NCBI RefSeq assembly: GCF_001766835.1
Contig: NZ_LKEU01000037.1
Span: forward strand, 124,001-188,000
Origin: Acetobacterium wieringae
GTDB lineage: Bacteria > Bacillota > Clostridia > Eubacteriales > Eubacteriaceae
Direction of reading: 5' to 3'
DNA: 64,000 nucleotides
Both the position numbers and the translations under genes were made by a program. Shown piece by piece: positions 36,617-44,629 of the stretch; positions within the stretch are counted from its first letter, which is position 1; the number at the start of each line of letters is the position of its first letter. The notes beneath the pieces are model-generated. The model was not told the origin of the DNA. It saw only the letters and a program-made list of their open reading frames with translations, and searched no databases.

Positions 36617-37135
36617 GAATTCTGCTCTGGTGATCGAATAAGCTTTGACATCCAGGATTTCACCGGTGTAGATCTTGTCCGCCTGCCGGATTGTTCCTTC
36701 ATAATGAAAACCACATTTTTCAATCACCCGCTGGGATCCGAAGTTTTCCGGATAATGCACCACTGAGATCAGACCCAGACCCAGGGTATCAAAGCCATAG
36801 GCCAGCACGGCTCTGGCCGCTTCGGTCATGATGCCCTGCCCCCAGAAATCCTCACTGAGCGCGTAGCCGAGCATCCGGGCCTGGTCATTCTGACGATGAG
36901 GGTCCTCGATTAATCCGATTGAGCCGATAATCTGGTAGTCTTTTTCAATTCCCCAGATATTTTCCTGGCCCACAAAGATCGTCTTCATAATTTCTTGTGT
37001 TTCTTCAATGCTTTCATGAGGTTTCCAGCCAGCCCGCGGGCCAACATTCGGGCTTTTTGAATAAGTAAAAACATCATCTGTGTCAGCCATGGTTAACGGT
37101 CGCAATTTCAGGTTTTTGGTAATAATGTAATTCAT
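36611..37135 (-). CDS. GNAT N-acetyltransferase, RimJ/RimL type
   Basis: A 174-residue acetyltransferase. It begins LKLRPLTMADTDDVF, has the acetyl-CoA loop region LGYALSEDFWGQGIMTEAA and ends with SQRVIEKCGFHYEG, all standard for the RimJ/RimL group that acetylates N-termini or small amines. The gene starts one base after the stop codon of the cyclase-fold gene, so the two are translationally linked. Substrate unknown. Confidence 0.88.
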   Translation of the reverse strand: MNYIITKNLKLRPLTMADTDDVFTYSKSPNVGPRAGWKPHESIEETQEIMKTIFVGQENIWGIEKDYQIIGSIGLIEDPHRQNDQARMLGYALSEDFWGQGIMTEAARAVLAYGFDTLGLGLISVVHYPENFGSQRVIEKCGFHYEGTIRQADKIYTGEILDVKAYSITRAEFR

Positions 37136-37136
37136 T

Positions 37137-37985
37137 TTAGTCCAACTCCATATTTTTAATAATCTCTTGATATCGTGCCGTGGCAGCTTCCGATGGTTTG
37201 CCTTTTTGACAGATCGTAAGCCCCCTCAGTTTGCGATTGGGACGCTCGACAATCATCCGGCCCTGACTATCCAGCTTCTGCTGTAACGCTACCAAGGCTT
37301 CGCTAAAGCGTTTGTCTTGCCGGGCTTTTTCGTAGAAAGACAGCACATAGACATAATAAAACAGGTTGTAGCGCAAAAACGGATATTCCACCTGCATAAA
37401 TAATTTGCCAATGCCATAGTGACAGGGCCCCACCGGCATCTTCACAGTCCAGTGATCCAGCAGGGTTTCAACTGCCCGGTCAAGATCAACGATGCGAGCC
37501 GCTCCCGCATGAAAACCGGCCAGACGAAAAGCATCCAAGGCCAGCAGAGTCACATTAGGATTTGACGCATCAGTTTCGGGGCCATGACCATAGATAAATT
37601 TGTTGCAGCGCCAGCCACCGTCATCGTAGCGGTCAGCAAGCAGATAATTCAGTGCGTCCTGAACCCGGGGATGACTGGCGTAACCATTGCGACACAGACC
37701 GGCCACCCCATGGGCGGTATGACAGGGATAGATTGCACCTTTGGGGGCAATCCGCACCCGACCGTCGGCTCTTATGGCTTTCAGAACCAGCTCCGCCGCC
37801 CCTTGCAGGGCTTCATGATCCCGAGGCACGTTAAGTTCACTGATGATCATCAGTGCGGTCAGGGTACTGATCGGTTTTTCAATCCCCAGGCGGCCGTCCG
37901 GGGTTGCCCAGAAATCGGCGCCATTATCATGGCGGGTGGCCAGGATCTGCTCCCAATCCGTTTGACTTTTATTTTTAATTATCAT
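37137..37985 (-). CDS. Terpenoid-cyclase/prenyltransferase alpha-alpha barrel protein
   Basis: A 282-residue protein with squalene cyclase-like repeats: about four helical repeats with DGGW-like turns, such as YDDGGWRCNK near residue 120 and further QGxM-type segments near 243. It is far shorter than true squalene-hopene cyclases (about 630 residues) and no DxDD motif is visible, so cyclase activity is not supported. Similar short proteins are annotated only by fold. The ATG follows GAAGGAGAGTCC. It is followed immediately by a GNAT gene, and a SAM methyltransferase gene lies upstream on the same strand. Confidence 0.7.
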   Translation of the reverse strand: MIIKNKSQTDWEQILATRHDNGADFWATPDGRLGIEKPISTLTALMIISELNVPRDHEALQGAAELVLKAIRADGRVRIAPKGAIYPCHTAHGVAGLCRNGYASHPRVQDALNYLLADRYDDGGWRCNKFIYGHGPETDASNPNVTLLALDAFRLAGFHAGAARIVDLDRAVETLLDHWTVKMPVGPCHYGIGKLFMQVEYPFLRYNLFYYVYVLSFYEKARQDKRFSEALVALQQKLDSQGRMIVERPNRKLRGLTICQKGKPSEAATARYQEIIKNMELD

Positions 37986-38030
37986 CGCTGGACTCTCCTT
38001 CTAATTATGATTTTAGAGCTAAGTTTTATT

Positions 38031-38663
38031 TTAAATGTGCTCATTCTTGCTCAATACCATTACCTGACTGTAATCACAATGAATTGTTTGTATCATTTCA
38101 AAACCAAAGCGAAAAAGATACTGATCCATCTCAGTTTTAAGAAAATCCTCAAATCCTGCGGGTTCGGTTTTTTTAACGAGATAAAACAAAATCCGTTGAA
38201 CCAGGCTGACTGGTTCCTCCCATTCCACGACAATCAGTTTTCCGGTATTTTTCAAGACTCTTCTGGCCTCCCCAAGCAGCTTGCCCGCCAGAGCCAGGCT
38301 TAACTCGTGCAGCACCAGCGATATCAGCACCACATCAAATTCCTCGTTTGAAAATTGCAGGTTGGCCGCATCCATCTGAAGTAGCTTGACGTTGGATATC
38401 TCTGCTTGCTCCCATTTTGCTACGGCTTTTTTAAGCATCGCAGTCGAAAGATCAATCCCGATCACTTTGGCATTTCTTCTGGCCCCGGCAATGGCAAAGG
38501 CATTAGTCCCGGTGCCGGTACACATGTCCAGAACTTTTAATGGTTCTTCTCCTAATACGGAAATGACGGCATTGCGGGGACTGGAGGCCGCCTTTCTAAA
38601 GTAAGTCCGATCTAATATATCGTAGACCTTGGCATTAAATTGGTAGTTTTCATCTGCCCCCAT
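38031..38663 (-). CDS. Class I SAM-dependent methyltransferase
   Basis: A 210-residue methyltransferase of the UbiE/Methyltransf_11 type. Motif I is VLDMCTGTGTNAFA near residue 40, motif II GIDLS, then LLQMDAANLQF and FDVVLISLVLHEL. No residues point to a particular substrate. It is encoded 45 bp upstream of the cyclase-fold gene on the same strand, so it may be part of a three-gene operon with the GNAT. That suggests tailoring of a common small molecule, which is speculative. Confidence 0.85.
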   Translation of the reverse strand: MGADENYQFNAKVYDILDRTYFRKAASSPRNAVISVLGEEPLKVLDMCTGTGTNAFAIAGARRNAKVIGIDLSTAMLKKAVAKWEQAEISNVKLLQMDAANLQFSNEEFDVVLISLVLHELSLALAGKLLGEARRVLKNTGKLIVVEWEEPVSLVQRILFYLVKKTEPAGFEDFLKTEMDQYLFRFGFEMIQTIHCDYSQVMVLSKNEHI

Positions 38664-38739
38664 TTTTTCTCACTTTCATTCACAAGTATGTGTTCTGCCT
38701 AACTGACACAGTCAAGCAGTTTTTTTATGTTTCACTTCA

Positions 38740-40203
38740 TCAACTTTCATCGCTGCTGTATTCCCTGATTATGGACTCGATCCCGGCAATGGTTTCCTCT
38801 CTGCCAAGAACATAATCGCTGGTGGGCAGACTGTTAAAGAACTCTTCAAAGGCATTGATGATGTTGACTTCGTTAATTGCCAGGTGCTTAAAGATGGTTT
38901 CGTTACCCCGTTGATAATGAAGAATCAGCCGGAGCGTCGGGTCTTCATTGGAAAATTCCACTGCCGAATTCATAAACAGCCGGTCCTCGTTGATGGCATA
39001 GCATTTTCTTTCACTGGCAACCAAATCAGCATGCAGTTGCTTAATCAGCTGCAGCCTTTCTGCAGGCGCAAAAGGGTAAACCATCTCTTCCGGCAGATAG
39101 ATGTAGCCATCCTCCATGAATTGCCGCAAATATTTCAGGGAAAAGACATCCACCATCCCCTTATTATCGGCCCGGAATTTATCATAAAAAGGAAGCACCG
39201 CCGCAAGCAGGGCCTCAAAATAAGGGAAATCACGGTTTAGCTGTTTTTCGATCATCTCATCGGTGAAATAACGGGAAAAACAGGGGATCGGTTGCATCAC
39301 AAGTTTGGTGGGAAGAGCGTCCTCCAGGGCGTAAATCTCAAAAAGATCCCGACTGCCATGAATAAACGGAGCACTATTGTCTAAAAGATCTGAAAAATAT
39401 CCATCATAGACCTGATAAAGCCCCGCATCCTGGTATACAACTGCGGTGGCGAGATCCTTTGACAGGGTGATCAATCGATTTGAGGTTAGCAGATAATACG
39501 GGAACACCCCACCATCAACTGGATGCCAGTCGGATGGTCGGTAATAGAAACGGGATTGGTAATCGACATTGTCAAGCAGCGAAAGCGCCGCCAGTTTTTT
39601 AAAGGCCAGCAGACTTTGATCGGCCTCCGATTGACTACAATTTTTGGGGAAACTAACGATATCCTGTAACACCAGATTTTTTCCGGAGCCCATCATTTGC
39701 TGAAAAATGTAATCATAGACGACATCCCAGTCATAGGGAATGACCTGCCGGATTTGTGGCGTCGAACTGGCAAAAATTTCGCAGTCAATGGCGCTTTCCA
39801 CCAGTCGTAGTACATTGGCATGTCCACTCACAATCTCCATGCCATCGATTAACGAACTTTTTACAACTGCACCATTTTTTAAACCGATTTCTTTAGAAAA
39901 GGGAATGGTATGTTCGGTTAGTTCAGCAATCGTTTCGATCAGGTCGACGATGGCTTTCCGGTTATAATAGTTTCGTTGGCCAATGGTTTCCATTTCCAGG
40001 ACATTTTTCAGTTCCTCTTCTTCCGCTGCCGACAGCCGTAACGCTTTGCACAGGCCACTAAAAATCTTTTTAGAAGGCAGGCGCTCGCCAGATTTTACCC
40101 GCTGCAGGGTTGTCCGGTCGATCTTGCCGATCTCCGCCAAAGCCTGTACCGTTTCGCCGCTATCGACAATCAATTCTTCTATTCTTTGCGCAAATAATAA
40201 CAT
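38740..40203 (-). CDS. XRE-type HTH protein with large unknown C-terminal domain
   Basis: A 487-residue protein. Residues about 5-65 form an XRE-like HTH (TVQALAEIGKIDRTTLQRVKSGERLPS). The remaining 420 residues form a mixed domain without recognised motifs, apart from acidic and aromatic segments. It may be a ligand-sensing regulator; similar long XRE proteins occur singly in Firmicutes. It lies on the same strand as the methyltransferase cluster and could control it. No enzyme function can be assigned. Confidence 0.65.
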   Translation of the reverse strand: MLLFAQRIEELIVDSGETVQALAEIGKIDRTTLQRVKSGERLPSKKIFSGLCKALRLSAAEEEELKNVLEMETIGQRNYYNRKAIVDLIETIAELTEHTIPFSKEIGLKNGAVVKSSLIDGMEIVSGHANVLRLVESAIDCEIFASSTPQIRQVIPYDWDVVYDYIFQQMMGSGKNLVLQDIVSFPKNCSQSEADQSLLAFKKLAALSLLDNVDYQSRFYYRPSDWHPVDGGVFPYYLLTSNRLITLSKDLATAVVYQDAGLYQVYDGYFSDLLDNSAPFIHGSRDLFEIYALEDALPTKLVMQPIPCFSRYFTDEMIEKQLNRDFPYFEALLAAVLPFYDKFRADNKGMVDVFSLKYLRQFMEDGYIYLPEEMVYPFAPAERLQLIKQLHADLVASERKCYAINEDRLFMNSAVEFSNEDPTLRLILHYQRGNETIFKHLAINEVNIINAFEEFFNSLPTSDYVLGREETIAGIESIIREYSSDES

Positions 40204-40311
40204 GCTAAACGCTCCTTAATCTTTTTAAGCTGATAAAGTTAATTTTTAATCTAAACTTTCTTTTTCCGAACACAAATAATTTTCCCCAAGGCAATACGAC
40301 TTGAACCAGCC

Positions 40312-40662
40312 TTAATCTTTTTTTCGATAATACTCGATTTTGGCATCAAGGTTATAAAGATTTTGGGCCCATTTCTGCTGTTCCGCAACAACGAATATGC
40401 GGTGGGCTTCAAGCATTTCCAGTCGTTCGTGGACGGTCTGATCGCCTTTGGCTCTCAAATCGGCGTATTTTTTAATATTCCGCAATGGCATCCCGGTCTC
40501 TTTCAATCGCTGGATGAAACGAATCCATTCAATGTCGTTCTCGTCATAGTTACGTCGTCCCCGGGCATCACGGGAAACGGCGATCAATTCCTTCTTTTCA
40601 TAGTATCTCAGGGTATATTCACTGATCTGAGTCAGTTGGGCCATTTCGCTAATAATCATCAT
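40312..40662 (-). CDS. MerR-family regulator divergent from a carboxymuconolactone decarboxylase gene
   Basis: A 116-residue MerR protein. The ATG at 40660-40662 follows GAAAGG; the longer frame from 40707 overlaps the shared promoter. The HTH is ISEMAQLTQISEYTLRYYEKKELI, followed by RRNYDENDIEWIRFIQRLKETGMPL and a dimerisation helix, with no metal-binding Cys at the C-terminus. This places it with the drug or aldehyde-responsive group. The divergent promoter has the MerR signature 19-bp spacer. Confidence 0.9.
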   Translation of the reverse strand: MMIISEMAQLTQISEYTLRYYEKKELIAVSRDARGRRNYDENDIEWIRFIQRLKETGMPLRNIKKYADLRAKGDQTVHERLEMLEAHRIFVVAEQQKWAQNLYNLDAKIEYYRKKD

Positions 40663-40682
40663 AAAACCTTTCAAAAATAGGG

Positions 40683-40713
40683 TTGACTTAGACCATAGTC
40701 TAAGCACTATACT
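40683..40713 (+). promoter_or_regulatory. MerR-type promoter with 19-bp spacer and palindrome
   Basis: TTGACT (40683-40688) and TATACT (40708-40713) are separated by 19 bp instead of 17. The palindrome CTTAGAC-CATA-GTCTAAG (40687-40704) fills the spacer. This is the known arrangement by which MerR proteins untwist the promoter when bound to their effector. Confidence 0.85.
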
Positions 40714-40744
40714 GGGATTATAAAGAATTTGGAGGTAATCACAA

Positions 40745-41131
40745 ATGGATCAAACACGTTATCAAATTGGTGTCGCACAGTTAAAAAAAATTGATGGAGT
40801 TGGCGGCGAAAAGGTGATCGAATCGCTGAAAACAATCGCTCCCGACTTGGGCAACTACATTATTGAATTTGCTTTTGGCGATATCTACCCCCGGGAAGGT
40901 CTCTCCCTTCAGGAACGGGAACTAATCACCATCACCAGCCTATTGACCACCGGTGGCTGCGAACCGCAATTGGATGTTCATATCAATGGCGCTTTGAATG
41001 TCGGGATTTTGCCAGAGAAAATTATTGAAGCCTTTATTCAATGTATCCCCTACACCGGATTTCCAAAAGTTTTAAACGCCGTTGCCGTTGCCAAAGAGGT
41101 CTTTGCCGCACGTGACGCCCATAACCAGTAG
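40745..41131 (+). CDS. Carboxymuconolactone decarboxylase-family protein
   Basis: A 128-residue protein of the CMD/AhpD-like family. Typical segments are IIEFAFGDIYPREGLSLQERELITI and HINGALNVGI...EAFIQCIPYTGFPKVLNA. It lacks the CxxC of AhpD, since only single Cys residues are present (GGCEPQ, IQC). It follows GGAGGTAATCACA. Divergence from a MerR regulator and the 19-bp promoter show that it is its main target. Role uncertain: lactone, peroxide or aldehyde handling are options. Confidence 0.85.
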   Translation: MDQTRYQIGVAQLKKIDGVGGEKVIESLKTIAPDLGNYIIEFAFGDIYPREGLSLQERELITITSLLTTGGCEPQLDVHINGALNVGILPEKIIEAFIQCIPYTGFPKVLNAVAVAKEVFAARDAHNQ

Positions 41132-41558
41132 ACTACTGGCATGAGCTGAGCTATAACCGTTTTTGAGGCGACTGAAATGACCTCTTCTTATAAGCTTTAT
41201 TTTACGGCAAAAAAGACCGCAAAGTTTAGATATTTGAAAATACAATCAGCTTTGGAAAAACCTTCTGCAAGGAGCCAGGCCATCTGGTCATTGAGCGGGG
41301 CGGTTTGATTAAAGGAGATGCGGTGATTGGCATCGTAATCCTGACTGTATTAGTTGAAAACATCTTATAAATGCATTGCTTAGCCTCTTTTCGTTTACCT
41401 ATCATTATACGCCTTTTAATGAAAAATGGCTATGTAAATCAGGTTCTTTCGGCCATCCTTTACAATTCTGCCATTGACGAACCTCCTTTTTATCGGTACA
41501 CTTTAAAAAAGACCCATTCCACCAAGAATGGGAAAATCTGCGAAAGAAGGTCGTCGTC
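41132..41558. other. Intergenic region with possible gene remnant
   Basis: An open stretch of 46 codons (41230-41370) reads like the C-terminus of an ordinary protein, with GHLVIERGGLIKGDAVIG near the middle. It has no start codon or ribosome-binding site. It could be a decayed gene end, faintly like a MOSC C-terminus. The remaining sequence shows nothing recognisable. Confidence 0.35.
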
Positions 41559-42365
41559 GTGCTGGAAAAAATAATCACCTCCCCCCGGGGCACCGTTTTC
41601 TACTGGATCGCCCGGCATCAGGATCCCCAGGCAACTTGTCTGGTCTTTACCCATGGTCTTACTGCCAATCATCGGATGTTTGATCACCAGGTGGCTTCTT
41701 TCAGAAAGCATTACACCGTCATCAGCTGGGATCTACCCCTCCATGGGGCTTCCCGTCCCTATACGGATTTTTCATTTCACCATGCCGCTGCCGATCTGGA
41801 TGCTATTTTGAATCAGGAAAAGATCCCGGCGGCGGTGCTGATCGGTCAGTCACTGGGAGGCTATGCCTGTCAGCAGTATGCCCTGGATTTTCCGGACAAG
41901 GTGCTGGCTTTTGTGGGAGTCGATACCTCGCCCTTTGGCCCTTCCTACTATTCCCGGTCAGACCGCTTCTGGGTCCGGCAGGTGGAATGGCTGTCCCGCT
42001 GCTACCCCCACGACAAACTGGTGACAGCCATTGCCAAAGGAGCCACCCATACCAAACGGGGCTTTGACAACATGATGGCAATGCTGGCTCCCTATGGCAA
42101 AGCGGAACTCTGCCGAATCATGGGAACCGCCTATACCAGCTTTCTCCGGGAAAACTGCGATACGGCCTTTTATTTCCCGGTGCTGCTGACCCTGGGCGAA
42201 TATGACCGCTTCGGCAAGGTGCCCCAATACAACTGGGCCTGGACGGCCAAAACCGGTTATCCCCTAAAAATCATTCCCGGGGCCGGCCATAATGCCAATG
42301 TCGATAATCCGGTGGTTTTTAATGCCGTGGTTGAGGATTTTCTTGATAGCCATCATCTGGTTTAA
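41559..42365 (+). CDS. Alpha/beta hydrolase
   Basis: A 268-residue alpha/beta hydrolase. The oxyanion region is FTHGLTANHRMFDHQ, the nucleophile elbow GQSLGGYACQ, the acid GEYDRF and the catalytic His in GAGHNANVD. The GTG start has GAAGG upstream. The group includes esterases, haloperoxidase-like and lactonase-like enzymes, and the substrate cannot be told. It is followed 20 bp later by a MerR regulator gene, so the two probably share a transcript. Confidence 0.85.
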   Translation: MLEKIITSPRGTVFYWIARHQDPQATCLVFTHGLTANHRMFDHQVASFRKHYTVISWDLPLHGASRPYTDFSFHHAAADLDAILNQEKIPAAVLIGQSLGGYACQQYALDFPDKVLAFVGVDTSPFGPSYYSRSDRFWVRQVEWLSRCYPHDKLVTAIAKGATHTKRGFDNMMAMLAPYGKAELCRIMGTAYTSFLRENCDTAFYFPVLLTLGEYDRFGKVPQYNWAWTAKTGYPLKIIPGAGHNANVDNPVVFNAVVEDFLDSHHLV

Positions 42366-42385
42366 TAAAGGCAAGGAGCAAGGCC

Positions 42386-43249
42386 ATGACAAACGACTCA
42401 CAAAAACATATCGACGACTTTGACCGTAATAACCAGAGCAATACCTTTCTAACCGGCGAACTGTTCCGTTACCTTGGTTTTACCCGGGATACCTTACGGC
42501 ATTATGAGGCCATGGGGTTGATCAAACCGGGACATGACCAGAGTAACAACTATCGCCAGTATGGTTTTGATGAAATTTATAAGTTGCTGATTATTGAATT
42601 TTATAAAAAAAGAGGTTTCGCCCTGGCGGAAATCAATCAGCTGATTGACCAGGATCAGCTCTCCGGCATAACAGAGAATCTGATTGAAAAGCAGGCGGCC
42701 ATTGAGCTGGCGATTAAAAAACAGCAACAGATGCTGCTAAAATTAGCTGACACCCAGGCCTTTTGTCAGTCACTGCCGCACCACCTGAATCAGTTTTCCA
42801 TCCGGAACTTTCCACTGTACGAGATTATCAGTTCCTTTTCGGCGATCTCCGCCTTTGATGAATATCAGGAAAAGGTTCTTGCTCATCTTAATCTGGCCGA
42901 TGAGGATCTGCTGACCAATATGATCCGCTGTGTCACCTTTGATACCACCCAGTATCAGGAAACCCAGATGCATCTCGTCGTACCGGCTACCGCTCGGGAA
43001 AGCGGCAAAGACTATCTCGATGACGGTCCCTGTCTCCACATTGTGGTTGAAAGCGGCCGTTACAGCGATGCGGCCAATCAGGTCATAGACAAAACCCGAC
43101 TGGCCGCTTATCAATGGGCGGCAGAAAACCAGCTCCAGCTAAAGGGCTGCGTTTATCTGCATGTCCGCCTGATTCTCTTTCACGACAATCTGGAACAGGC
43201 CTTCGTGGAAGCCTGGGCGCCAATTGATCAAAATAATCGAACAGAATAA
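42386..43249 (+). CDS. MerR-family regulator with long C-terminal effector domain
   Basis: A 287-residue regulator. The MerR HTH begins late (about residue 22, TGELFRYLGFTRDTLRHYEAMGLI), followed by NNYRQYGFDEIYKLLIIEFYKKRGFALAEI. Residues about 130-287 form a long effector-binding domain that may resemble GyrI-like folds. GCAAGGAGCAAGGCC precedes the ATG. The promoter of the next gene has the 19-bp MerR spacer, so this protein probably controls the flavodoxin pair downstream. Confidence 0.85.
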   Translation: MTNDSQKHIDDFDRNNQSNTFLTGELFRYLGFTRDTLRHYEAMGLIKPGHDQSNNYRQYGFDEIYKLLIIEFYKKRGFALAEINQLIDQDQLSGITENLIEKQAAIELAIKKQQQMLLKLADTQAFCQSLPHHLNQFSIRNFPLYEIISSFSAISAFDEYQEKVLAHLNLADEDLLTNMIRCVTFDTTQYQETQMHLVVPATARESGKDYLDDGPCLHIVVESGRYSDAANQVIDKTRLAAYQWAAENQLQLKGCVYLHVRLILFHDNLEQAFVEAWAPIDQNNRTE

Positions 43250-43264
43250 TTTCAAAAATAATGA

Positions 43265-43295
43265 TTGACCTGGGGGCTGCCCCCGGCTTTATACT
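43265..43295 (+). promoter_or_regulatory. MerR-type promoter with 19-bp spacer before the flavodoxin pair
   Basis: TTGACC (43265-43270) and TATACT (43290-43295) with a 19-bp spacer containing the G+C-rich palindrome CCTGGGGGCTGCCCCCGG. Confidence 0.8.
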
Positions 43296-43324
43296 CGAGA
43301 CATATCATTACTAAGGAGTCAAAA

Positions 43325-43792
43325 ATGAAAACCATGATTGTCCGAGAATATAATACTGTTATGCTGCCGGATTCGTATTTACTGGATTTGAACACGCACC
43401 AGATAAAAGGCTGCTGTGGCTGTTGGACCTGCTGGTGGAAAACTCCAGGGCGCTGTATCCATCATGATCTGGATTGCTTTTATCATCATTATATCACCGC
43501 TGAAAAGGTCACTTTTTATCTCACTGTGTCCCAGGGTTTTATCAGCGCCAATCTAAAAACTTTGTTTGACCGGATGATTCCCCTGTTTCTGCCCTATACC
43601 AATTATGGTTCGGGTGAATCGATGCACGACCCCCGCTATGAGCGGTATCCGGATATCGAAATTTATTATCAGGATACTTTTTTTAATACGGCAGAAAAAC
43701 AAATCTTCGAAGATTATCTGCAGCGAACCTTCTACCAGTTTCACAGCAAAACTATCCACCTGACTGGGGAAACACCCGGGGTGCGATCATGA
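43325..43792 (+). CDS. Flavodoxin-fold oxidoreductase lacking the N-terminal FMN loop, Cys-rich
   Basis: A 155-residue protein of the NADPH-dependent FMN reductase family. The ATG at 43325 follows AAGGAGTCAAAA. It has the Cys motif GCCGCWTCWWKTPGRC typical of clostridial flavodoxin-like reductases, then VTFYLTVSQGFISANLKTLFDRMIP. But it lacks the N-terminal GSPR-type phosphate loop that the next gene carries. The two overlap by 4 bp (ATGA). They may form a complementary pair; FMN binding by this subunit alone is doubtful. Confidence 0.75.
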   Translation: MKTMIVREYNTVMLPDSYLLDLNTHQIKGCCGCWTCWWKTPGRCIHHDLDCFYHHYITAEKVTFYLTVSQGFISANLKTLFDRMIPLFLPYTNYGSGESMHDPRYERYPDIEIYYQDTFFNTAEKQIFEDYLQRTFYQFHSKTIHLTGETPGVRS

Positions 43793-44430
43793 AAACTCTG
43801 ATGCTAAACGGCTCCCCCCGGGCCGATCACGGGAATACCCAATTATTTATTGACCATTTTCAATCAGGTCTGACCACACCACTGCCGGTTCGCTACCTGC
43901 TCCGGGAAAACCCGACAACCTTGGCGCTGGCGATGAAAGAGTATGACACCATTCTGCTGGTGATGCCACTGTATATTCATGCCATGCCCGGGCTGGTGAT
44001 GAAGCTTTTTGAAGAACTGAAACCCCAATCCAGCCATCATCAAAAAATCGGTTTTATTGTCCAGGCAGGTTTTATTGAAAGTGCCACCGCCCGCTATCTG
44101 GAAAACTATCTGTCCGCTTTGGCCCACCGCTTGAATTATACCTACCTCGGCACCGTCATCAAGGGCGATGCGGCGGCCTGTTCGATCCTGCCGCATTTTT
44201 TCTTTGGCAGACTGTTTAAACAGCTTAAAGCGCTGGGTGTCGCGTATGAAAAAACCGGGAGCTTCGATCCGCTCCTCGTCAAAAAGCTGGGTAATCCCGT
44301 TTATTTATCAAAATTTCAGGTACGGTTATTGGAATCCCGCCTGGTCAGCCGACTCAATCAGGTTGGTTGGAACTGGATTCTTAAGAGAAATGGTTGTTTT
44401 GAAAATCGTTATGATCGACCCTTTCTTTGA
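43789..44430 (+). CDS. Flavodoxin-family protein with FMN loop, partner of the preceding gene
   Basis: A 213-residue protein that begins TLMLNGSPRADHGNTQLF, the FMN phosphate-binding loop of NAD(P)H-dependent oxidoreductases, followed by LLVMPLYIHAMPGLVMKLFEEL. It has no Cys cluster, unlike its neighbour. It overlaps the previous gene by 4 bp, so translation is coupled. Both are probably induced through the MerR promoter upstream. The acceptor is unknown; detoxification of a quinone or nitro compound is one possibility. Confidence 0.8.
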   Translation: MKTLMLNGSPRADHGNTQLFIDHFQSGLTTPLPVRYLLRENPTTLALAMKEYDTILLVMPLYIHAMPGLVMKLFEELKPQSSHHQKIGFIVQAGFIESATARYLENYLSALAHRLNYTYLGTVIKGDAAACSILPHFFFGRLFKQLKALGVAYEKTGSFDPLLVKKLGNPVYLSKFQVRLLESRLVSRLNQVGWNWILKRNGCFENRYDRPFL

Positions 44431-44629
44431 TGGATGCCAATGATTATCATAAAACGATTATAGCAGGATTTTCTGTTAAAAAATTCGCCATTTTCAGCAA
44501 ACTCTAGCACCTATTTCCGATTATTATTTAAATCTGCCAAGTGATCAGTAAAACCCTTCAAATTTCTGACACCATTTTGACATAATTAAAGTTTAACATA
44601 ATGGGCATACAATTATTGGAGGTATCATC

